Origin: Actinomycetota bacterium
GTDB lineage: Bacteria; Actinomycetota; Humimicrobiia; Humimicrobiales; Humimicrobiaceae
Assembly (NCBI GenBank): GCA_022865545.1
Contig: JALHTA010000303.1
Location: 1-5,062, forward strand
Reading direction: 5' to 3'
Length of the DNA stretch: 5,062 nucleotides
Shown: in pieces, positions 1 to 5,062 of the stretch
How the letters are laid out: each line of letters begins with the position of its first letter
Position numbering within the stretch: the first letter of the stretch is position 1
Notes under the pieces: model-generated
The model's input: the letters and a program-made list of their open reading frames with translations, nothing else
Database searches by the model: none
What the model was told of the DNA's origin: nothing
Translations under genes and position numbers: made by a program

Positions 1-1827
1 CTACTTATTTTTATTCCCAATTTTGTATTTCTTTTAAGAGATCTTGTCGGTGTTAAATTTATCTTTCCCCTTTTGGGAGATAGCTATATTTCGGGTACTT
101 TTATTTCTAAAGATACTTACAAGAGTTTTTATCTGTTTAAGCTACTGGATCCGCCAGACGTTATGGGCTGGGCAGTTATTGGGTCATATCTGGTTTTTGC
201 TGTTTTTAAAATATTTGATTTTTTAAAAGGAAGTAACTCTACATATAGCCAGAAGGAAAAATATGGCTCCCATGGTACAAGCCGTTTTCAGACCAGAAAT
301 GAGATTAAAAATAATTTTTATAGTAATAAGCTGGGCTGGTTTCTGGGCTCTGTTAGGCCAAACCAGCCGTATAGTCCAGGCATGGATGCAGCGTATTTGC
401 CTGCAGGTGGAAAACTAAATATGCAGGTAACTGTTATTGGCTCGCCCGGATCATATAAGACTACAAGCCTGGTGCTTCCAAATATTTTTCATATTCCATA
501 TGCCTATAAAAATTTAGACGAAAAGGCAGATCTAATAATCACAGATCCTAAAAGTGAAGTTTATAGTCTGAGCGCAAATTATCTTAAGGCTAATGGCTAT
601 AAGGTTTATATCCTTGATTTTATAAATCTAAAATACGGAGAAAAACTAAATCCAATAGATTATATTTCAAGTGATAAAGAGCTTATGGAAATAGCTGAAG
701 GCTATGTAAGTTCTGTCTCATCTTCCAAGGGTGAAAAGCATATAAGAGGGGACGCCTTCTGGGATGATTCCGAAAGCCAGCTTCTTGGAGCACTGATCGG
801 ATATGTAAAGCATGTATATAAAGACAGTAAAAGTATGCAGACTTTCTCAAATGTGGCAGAAATACTTGCTTCAGAAAATGTTTATGATCCGCAGTTTGCA
901 AGAGATTTTTTCACAAATGCAAAAGTTAGCGGAACGTCGCTTCATCTCTGGAATAACTTTCTTATGGCAGAAGATAAGGTCAGAGCTTCTATACTCATCG
1001 GGCTAGCTACAAAACTAAAACTTTTTGCCATAAGCGGGATAAAGAATCTTACAGGCACCTCAACTGTGCCGATTGAGATGATCGGGCAAAAAAAGAAGGA
1101 TCCTATGGCATTATTTATATTTATGCCTGACAGCGACAGGACATATATGCCGGTTATAAATGTGCTTCTAACCACTATCTTAAAACAACTCTATAAAACT
1201 GCTTACAATTATGGAAATACTTTAGGCAGTCCCACTTATCTTATCCTGGAAGAAATGGCAAATATTGGAAGAATTGAGCACATACAGGAAATGCTTGGGA
1301 CAATGAGGGGCAGAAAGATCTATCCCATGATGATATGGCAGTCACTTAGCCAGATGAAAGATAGATACAGAAACGGCTGGGAAGACATATTATCTATGAC
1401 AGACAGCCAGTTGTATCTGGGTATAAATGATGATTTTACAGCTAAGTATGCCAGCAGTTCCCTTGGAAATACTACTATTAGAACACAGGGTATTTCAAGA
1501 AGAAAGGAAGGGTTTTTATCAGCTGATTCTGAAAATGAAAGTCAAAATTATACTGCAAGGAAGTTACTGTTTCCAGATGAGGTTAAAAGATTTGATAACC
1601 GGAAACTCATACTATCGCAGAGGGCCGATTATCCGGTCCAGCTTTATAAGGTCCAGTACAGGTTCTGGGACGATGCCAGCAGGATATGCAGTCCAAAAAA
1701 AGTAGAAGAACTTACAGATCTAAAAGAAGATAAAAGCAACACGGCTGGTTTGGATAGTTTTGATATGGACGACACAGCTTTCTACCAGGACTGCTGTATT
1801 GAGGAAAGAATAGTAAGACAAGCTTAA
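1..1827 (+). CDS. VirD4/TraG-family type IV secretion coupling ATPase (5' end cut by window)
   Basis: This is a coupling protein that, in its family, docks DNA or protein substrates at the inner face of the membrane and feeds them to a type IV secretion channel, usually in conjugation. Residues are counted from base 1. The frame is already open at base 1, so the true start lies upstream; the TTG at 73 is internal. The visible N-terminus has the end of one hydrophobic stretch (about 1-25) and a second likely membrane helix (about 55-73), as expected for VirD4. Walker A is GSPGSYKT (147-154). It is followed by the family motif DPKSEVY (182-188), an FWDD motif (253-256), a Walker B-type segment LEEMANIG (416-423) and the QSLSQ motif (447-451). 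A conserved ARKLLFPDEV-type C-terminal motif and an acidic tail follow. The 608 visible codons are close to the usual family length of about 600, so little is missing. The Walker B pair is Glu-Glu instead of the usual Asp-Glu. It is co-directional with the four genes that follow, 27 bases before the next one. The family call is firm; the role in conjugation is inferred. Confidence 0.95.
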   Translation, partial: LLIFIPNFVFLLRDLVGVKFIFPLLGDSYISGTFISKDTYKSFYLFKLLDPPDVMGWAVIGSYLVFAVFKIFDFLKGSNSTYSQKEKYGSHGTSRFQTRNEIKNNFYSNKLGWFLGSVRPNQPYSPGMDAAYLPAGGKLNMQVTVIGSPGSYKTTSLVLPNIFHIPYAYKNLDEKADLIITDPKSEVYSLSANYLKANGYKVYILDFINLKYGEKLNPIDYISSDKELMEIAEGYVSSVSSSKGEKHIRGDAFWDDSESQLLGALIGYVKHVYKDSKSMQTFSNVAEILASENVYDPQFARDFFTNAKVSGTSLHLWNNFLMAEDKVRASILIGLATKLKLFAISGIKNLTGTSTVPIEMIGQKKKDPMALFIFMPDSDRTYMPVINVLLTTILKQLYKTAYNYGNTLGSPTYLILEEMANIGRIEHIQEMLGTMRGRKIYPMMIWQSLSQMKDRYRNGWEDILSMTDSQLYLGINDDFTAKYASSSLGNTTIRTQGISRRKEGFLSADSENESQNYTARKLLFPDEVKRFDNRKLILSQRADYPVQLYKVQYRFWDDASRICSPKKVEELTDLKEDKSNTAGLDSFDMDDTAFYQDCCIEERIVRQA

Positions 1828-1835
1828 TCAGTAAT

Positions 1836-1840
1836 AAGGA
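1836..1840 (+). promoter_or_regulatory. Weak, distant ribosome binding site for the TTG start at 1855
   Basis: AAGGA is the only Shine-Dalgarno-like sequence in the 27-base gap, but it ends 14 bases before the TTG, longer than the usual 5-9. The upstream stop is at 1825-1827 in the same frame, which limits the start to this gap or later. Translation here may be weak or depend on ribosomes finishing the upstream gene. Confidence 0.45.
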
Positions 1841-1854
1841 ATGGTAAGAATAAT

Positions 1855-3093
1855 TTGCAAAATTTAATATGTTGTTTGAAAGAAAAAGAGAGTTTTATAA
1901 GAATAACCGGTCATTTTAAAGACTACGCATATATTAACTTTGAGGAATATGTAAATGATTTGGACGAAGTTAAAAATATGTCGCTATACAGAAGCTGGCA
2001 ATATGCAGTAGTAGACAGGAAGCTTTTATGGTGCAAAGAGGCAGTCAGTTTTTTTAAAAAAATGTCAGTTATTGTAATTTATTTTGATGATGATTATGAG
2101 GATGTAATAAAGTCTATTAAAACTACGGTCACTAAACCTGCCGGCAAGTCCGTTGAAAATAAGTCTTATAGCGAGAAGAACAATGATCTAAAGCCAGAAG
2201 AGAAAATAAGGTATATCGAAAGACAAAAAGTAATAGAGAAAAAAGTTTATACTGGTATTGAAAAAAAGACAGTAATTATCTCAAACCTTACAAAATGTGC
2301 AGGATCTACAACCCTTACACTAAATCTGGCCAAATACCTTTCAAATTTAAAGATACTCTCAGCTGTGATCGAACCCCCAATAGAGTATCCGACTTTATTC
2401 CACTGGATGGGAATAGAAGAAAGATTAAACAAGGGGAGTGGTGACGGCATTAATGATTTTTACTCATATCCTCACAAGATATGGAAAAATAAAAGCCTTA
2501 AGCCAGGCTCAGAATATATATTTGATAATATCGCCTGGATAGTTCCAGATGACAGAAGAGAAAAAATTGAAAGCTGGGATTATAACCAGATGATAAAACT
2601 TATATATGCCTCAAGCCTTTGTCCCATAACTTTTATTGATATTGGAAGCAATATCGGCCACGCCTCAGTAAAACCAATTTTATCAAATGTTGATGAGATT
2701 TTAGTAGTTATAGATCCCTTTCCTACGTATTGCATGGGGCAGAATAATAAACTGGAAGAACTTCTTAAGCTAAAAGAAGAAGGATTTTCCATACATTTTA
2801 TTGTAAATAAGTGGAACAGTGGAGTAAAGGATAAAGATTTTCTAAGTTATCTCGGATGCGAGCCGGCAGCATTTATTCCTGCAATTAATTTAGAATATTT
2901 ATATAAAGCAAACTACAGCAGCAGTATTTCCTGTAGCTACAGGGAAGTTTTCGAGAAATTAGAGAAGCCACTTGAAAAAATATTATCTCTTTTTATTCAA
3001 AAAAAGTTTTTAAAAAGTCCTGCTCCAGAGGAAGGCAGTAGATCGGTACTGGAAAGAATGAAAAGTTTTAAGTTTAAAATTTTTAGAGTTTGA
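1855..3093 (+). CDS. Divergent MinD/ParA-like protein with degenerate P-loop (TadZ-like)
   Basis: The fold appears to be a MinD/ParA-type P-loop domain (about 137-385) behind an N-terminal region (1-82) that may be a degenerate receiver. That region has strand-like segments YAVVD (50-54) and MSVIVIYF (70-77). A charged, lysine-rich linker (about 85-135) joins the two parts. The P-loop region reads SNLTKCAGSTTLTLNLA (143-159). The signature lysine of the deviant Walker A is kept (K147), but the catalytic lysine is replaced by S151 and the loop is one residue short. The Walker B-like strand FIDIG keeps D262, and VNKWN (317-321) matches the late MinD strand. The C-terminus (about 400-412, ERMKSFKFKIFRV) is basic and amphipathic, like a MinD membrane anchor. 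The start is TTG at 1855: it is the first usable in-frame start after the upstream stop, with AAGGA at 1836-1840 a long 14 bases away. The first in-frame ATG (1978) would remove part of the N-terminal domain. It is a likely assembly or positioning factor for the secretion machine. Function is inferred from fold and from a similar protein two genes downstream. Confidence 0.85.
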   Translation: MQNLICCLKEKESFIRITGHFKDYAYINFEEYVNDLDEVKNMSLYRSWQYAVVDRKLLWCKEAVSFFKKMSVIVIYFDDDYEDVIKSIKTTVTKPAGKSVENKSYSEKNNDLKPEEKIRYIERQKVIEKKVYTGIEKKTVIISNLTKCAGSTTLTLNLAKYLSNLKILSAVIEPPIEYPTLFHWMGIEERLNKGSGDGINDFYSYPHKIWKNKSLKPGSEYIFDNIAWIVPDDRREKIESWDYNQMIKLIYASSLCPITFIDIGSNIGHASVKPILSNVDEILVVIDPFPTYCMGQNNKLEELLKLKEEGFSIHFIVNKWNSGVKDKDFLSYLGCEPAAFIPAINLEYLYKANYSSSISCSYREVFEKLEKPLEKILSLFIQKKFLKSPAPEEGSRSVLERMKSFKFKIFRV

Positions 3094-3100
3094 GAAAGGG
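3094..3100 (+). promoter_or_regulatory. Ribosome binding site fixing the TTG start at 3106
   Basis: GAAAGGG directly follows the TGA stop of the upstream gene and ends 5 bases before TTG. No in-frame ATG or GTG lies near it, and the encoded N-terminus (basic tail, then membrane helix) is complete from this TTG. This supports the non-ATG start. Confidence 0.75.
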
Positions 3101-3105
3101 TCATA

Positions 3106-3846
3106 TTGAATACAAAATTTAAATACAGAAGATTTAAGTCAAGTAAAATTATAGCAGTCTTAGGAGTGGCATTTATAGTGGCTGCAGCTATTTTGGTATT
3201 TTTTTGGGAAACAAGGGGAAGGGAACACTTTCTCTATAAACAGGTAATAGTAATGGCCCATAGCGTGGAAACTGGCACTATCGTAACAGCTGATATGCTG
3301 GATGTTAAAAGCATAGACGAAGGTAATATTATAGAAGAAGCTATAGTGGATAAGAGTAGTATTATTGGAAAGAAGACTGCTCACTTTATCCCAGGATTCA
3401 GTCAGCTTAACCAAACCTATTTTGAAGATGAAAATATAGTTTTAAAAACAGATGAATATATTTTTACAATTCCAGAAGAGTGGATCATTACCCTTCCTAA
3501 TTCACTGCGCAGCGGAGACATTATTTATTTTTACCCGGTTAAAATGCCAGATGAAAAAGATGAAAGCAAAGAGGCAGGAGGTAGCGTAAGAAAGGTAAGC
3601 GAAAAAGATGTTTCTGACATATCAAAAGAGGCAGTAGAGGATTATATTTTAGAGTCTGTCGTTGCATATCTTAAGGATTCGGGTAATAGGGAAGTAGTAA
3701 CGGTCTCAGAGGAGGAAAGATATGATGGCAGTTCAAAAATTGCAAGTCTTGAGATCATTGCAGAAATTGAAGACATATCATACTTGCAGAATCTGGCAGA
3801 AAATAACTACAAATTCATTATCTTATATAAAGACAGTCAAATTTAG
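3106..3846 (+). CDS. SAF-domain membrane protein, CpaB/RcpC-like
   Basis: This is a bitopic membrane protein of the CpaB/RcpC kind, which in Tad pilus systems sits in the envelope and helps assemble the channel. The order is a short basic cytoplasmic tail (1-14), one membrane helix (about 15-34), then an exported part. Residues 47-108 match the SAF domain: VIVMAHSVETGTIVTADML (47-65) fits the pattern of a strand, 'GT.V.A.ML', and a later GKK...IPGF turn (88-98). A second beta domain contains IPEEWI (122-127) and SLRSGDIIYFYPV (133-145), corresponding to the RPGD-VDV region of CpaB. It is interrupted by an acidic/lysine-rich, probably disordered insertion (about 146-176). At 246 residues it is within the usual size range of the family. 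The TTG start at 3106 is preceded by GAAAGGG (3094-3100), 5 bases away, 12 bases after the previous stop. A Gram-positive host would lack the outer-membrane secretin that RcpC partners, so the exported part probably binds the cell wall or other channel parts (inference). Confidence 0.88.
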   Translation: MNTKFKYRRFKSSKIIAVLGVAFIVAAAILVFFWETRGREHFLYKQVIVMAHSVETGTIVTADMLDVKSIDEGNIIEEAIVDKSSIIGKKTAHFIPGFSQLNQTYFEDENIVLKTDEYIFTIPEEWIITLPNSLRSGDIIYFYPVKMPDEKDESKEAGGSVRKVSEKDVSDISKEAVEDYILESVVAYLKDSGNREVVTVSEEERYDGSSKIASLEIIAEIEDISYLQNLAENNYKFIILYKDSQI

Positions 3847-3852
3847 GCGGGA
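3845..3852 (+). promoter_or_regulatory. Ribosome binding site fixing the TTG start at 3859
   Basis: AGGCGGGA overlaps the last two bases of the upstream TAG stop and ends 6 bases before TTG. The protein begins its first beta strand (VLIIS) at residue 6, as expected for a receiver-like domain. Starting later would destroy this strand. Confidence 0.75.
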
Positions 3853-3858
3853 TAAAAA

Positions 3859-5028
3859 TTGAATAAAAAAAAGGTTTTAATTATAAGTGAAAATGACTTG
3901 CTAAAATCCAGTCTTTTAAAAACCGGATATTTTTCTGATATTACTATTTCTGGTAGTATTCGGAGCAAGATACCTGATGGCATAAATATTTTAATTGTCG
4001 ATGATAGGACTATTTCCTATAGCCAGTACATGCAGGACTGCTTTATCTATTTTAAGCAAGTTAAGAGTAATTTTTATATTGTAAGTGATCAAGATACATA
4101 TTTAAGTATTTATAAGAGCCTATCTTCTTATGGAGTAATCGTACTTCCCCCGCAGCTTACCAATACGCAGATAGCTCAGAGGATTTGTGAAGCTACGGTG
4201 GATGAAGATCTTCCTTCAAAAAAGGTTACTGGTTTTTTTGGAGCAGGACCAGGTTGTGGGGTAAGTATAGTAAGTCAATCAGTGGCCCAAGAGTTGGCCG
4301 ACATAACTGGGAAGAATGTAGCACTGCTGGTACTAAGCGGTAGTGAGGGAACAGATTATGTAAATACTGATGGTGGCAGTTACGGCCTATCAGAAATTAA
4401 AGACAGATTCAGTAATAGCATACTCTCACCTGAAGAGTTAAAAGCAGCCTGCATAAAAAGCAGAAATCTCTATATTCTTCCCGGAGAAAAAAATATTTCA
4501 AGAATTAGGCATTACCATCCTGAACATATTGAAAAACTGGTCGATCTGTCTTTGGAGACTTTTGACGCAGTTATATTAAATTGTGGAAGCAAGGTCACAG
4601 GTATGAGCATAGGTGGCATAAATTCAAGCGGTCCAAAATATCTTATAACCACTCAAAGTGATAGGTATTTTAATAGTTTTAGAAAACTAGAAGAGCAGAT
4701 TTTTTCTCACCTTGGCATAAGCACTACTGATTTTTACTTGATTGTAAATAAATATGTAGATTCTGATGAACTTAGATCAGAAGTTGACCTGGCCAAAGAT
4801 TACCGTATGCACCTATCAGGGGTTATACCGCTTATAGATTATACATTAAGTATAACTGCTGAAAGGGATAAAAAGATTTTATCAGAGCTTGACCAGTACT
4901 ATAGAAATTCAATAAAAGGGATTGCAAATACTATTGCTGATAAATTAAAAATAGAGATCCTGAAATCTAAAAAGAGTAGCAGTAATTTTAAAAAATTTAT
5001 TGATAAATTATTTGGTTCGGGAAAGTAA
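3859..5028 (+). CDS. CpaE/TadZ-like protein: receiver-like domain plus inactive MinD-like domain
   Basis: In Tad systems CpaE/TadZ is a localisation factor that places the secretion machine, often at a pole. Residues 5-112 look like an atypical receiver: VLIIS then acidic E11/D13, ILIVDD with D48 at the phospho-acceptor place, NFYIVSD (71-77), and VIVLPP (93-98), where the usual conserved lysine is absent. From 121 a MinD-like domain begins with GFFGAGPGCGVS (125-136). This aligns with the ParA P-loop but has V135 where the lysine should be. The Walker B strand AVILNCG has N241 instead of aspartate, so ATP hydrolysis is unlikely. The later strand YLIVNKYVDSDEL and the segment GVIPLIDYT are in the expected order. 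The C-terminus (FKKFIDKLFGSGK, 377-389) closely resembles the MinD membrane-targeting helix. The TTG start at 3859 has AGGCGGGA (3845-3852) 6 bases upstream, overlapping the previous stop codon. At 389 residues it fits the CpaE/TadZ range. The family assignment rests on architecture, not on a search. Confidence 0.85.
   Translation: MNKKKVLIISENDLLKSSLLKTGYFSDITISGSIRSKIPDGINILIVDDRTISYSQYMQDCFIYFKQVKSNFYIVSDQDTYLSIYKSLSSYGVIVLPPQLTNTQIAQRICEATVDEDLPSKKVTGFFGAGPGCGVSIVSQSVAQELADITGKNVALLVLSGSEGTDYVNTDGGSYGLSEIKDRFSNSILSPEELKAACIKSRNLYILPGEKNISRIRHYHPEHIEKLVDLSLETFDAVILNCGSKVTGMSIGGINSSGPKYLITTQSDRYFNSFRKLEEQIFSHLGISTTDFYLIVNKYVDSDELRSEVDLAKDYRMHLSGVIPLIDYTLSITAERDKKILSELDQYYRNSIKGIANTIADKLKIEILKSKKSSSNFKKFIDKLFGSGK
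5018..5025 (+). promoter_or_regulatory. Ribosome binding site for the overlapping ATG at 5028
   Basis: CGGGAAAG lies within the last codons of the upstream gene. Its GGGA core ends 5 bases before the ATG at 5028, and the gene junction is TAATG, a common arrangement for coupled translation. Confidence 0.5.
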
Positions 5029-5062
5029 TGAAAAATTTGACCCAAAAAGATAATAAAAAAAG
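5028..5062 (+). CDS. Start of a downstream gene, cut by the window end
   Basis: An ATG at 5028-5030 shares its first base with the TAA stop of the preceding gene (TAATG), and 11 codons follow without a stop: M K N L T Q K D N K K. A purine-rich CGGGAAAG lies at 5018-5025, inside the end of the upstream gene. The overlap implies translational coupling. The visible peptide is hydrophilic and lysine-rich and does not identify a family. By comparison with Tad clusters, where the cpaE-like gene is followed by the CpaF/TadA (VirB11-like) ATPase, such an ATPase is the first guess, from context only. Confidence 0.6.
   Translation, partial: MKNLTQKDNKK

Larger units (their letters stand above)
1..5062 (+). 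other. Single operon fragment, secretion/conjugation type
   Basis: Five co-directional genes are separated by 27, 12, 12 and -1 bases, with no hairpin plus T-run and no convincing -35/-10 pair in the gaps. All appear to be co-transcribed from a promoter outside the window on the left, and the transcript continues past the right edge. The gene content (coupling ATPase, two MinD-like proteins, SAF membrane protein) points to one membrane-spanning machine. Confidence 0.8.

Noticed and set aside
73..75. TTG as the start of the coupling ATPase
   Set aside because: The same frame is open to base 1 and encodes a hydrophobic stretch typical of the family's first membrane helix. No ribosome binding site is seen before 73, so the gene is taken as cut by the window.
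44..226. Short hydrophobic reading frame overlapping the start of the coupling ATPase
   Set aside because: It lies wholly inside the real gene in another frame. Its hydrophobicity reflects the T-rich coding of the membrane helices.
683..1175. Two antisense reading frames inside the coupling ATPase
   Set aside because: They lack ribosome binding sites and recognisable domains and sit opposite strongly conserved coding sequence.
1828..1854. Possible promoter in the gap after the coupling ATPase
   Set aside because: The gap is only 27 bases and shows no -35/-10 pair. Ordinary AT-rich sequence explains the A/T runs.
2930..2943. Perfect 14-base palindrome CCTGTAGCTACAGG
   Set aside because: It lies inside coding sequence (Ser-Cys-Ser-Tyr-Arg). 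One such palindrome is not surprising by chance in 5 kb, and there is no second copy or other sign of an operator.
2985..3016. T-run and A-run (tctttttattcaaaaaaag) resembling a terminator
   Set aside because: The paired segments are only A/T, have no GC stem, and lie within the coding region well before its stop codon.
3859..5028. Chromosome or plasmid partition protein (ParA)
   Set aside because: The P-loop lysine and Walker B aspartate are missing, a receiver-like domain precedes the MinD-like part, and no ParB gene or repeated centromere-like sites are present. A TadZ/CpaE role fits better.

Overview
The window reads as one tightly packed, all-plus-strand operon fragment from an AT-rich Gram-positive bacterium, most likely a member of the Clostridia (Bacillota). 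Support for this comes from the AT-rich base composition, frequent ATA, AGA and AGG codons, TTG start codons with purine-rich Shine-Dalgarno sequences, and the protein families present. TGA serves as a stop and is absent inside the reading frames, so the standard bacterial code applies. The genus cannot be told from the sequence alone.

Layout: bases 1-1827 hold most of a VirD4/TraG-type coupling ATPase, open at the left edge. Bases 1855-3093 hold a divergent MinD/ParA-like protein. Bases 3106-3846 hold a single-pass membrane protein with a SAF domain (CpaB/RcpC type). Bases 3859-5028 hold a second MinD-like protein with a receiver-like N-terminus (CpaE/TadZ type). At 5028 a further gene starts on the last base of the previous stop codon and leaves the window after 11 codons. 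Gaps between genes are 27, 12 and 12 bases, then a 1-base overlap. I see no terminator or internal promoter, and no stretch over 300 bases lacks a gene.

Working model (inference): the genes encode cell-envelope and cytoplasmic parts of a conjugation-like secretion machine. Its DNA-coupling ATPase is of the type IV secretion (VirD4) kind, but its accessory parts (SAF protein and TadZ-like proteins) resemble those of Tad/Flp pilus systems. The two MinD-like proteins have lost the P-loop lysine, and one has also lost the Walker B aspartate. Both end in a short basic/hydrophobic tail like the membrane-targeting helix of MinD. That suggests membrane-attached scaffolds or polar positioning factors rather than active ATPases. 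The window probably lies in an integrative conjugative element or plasmid, but no relaxase, integrase or attachment site is visible here to prove it.
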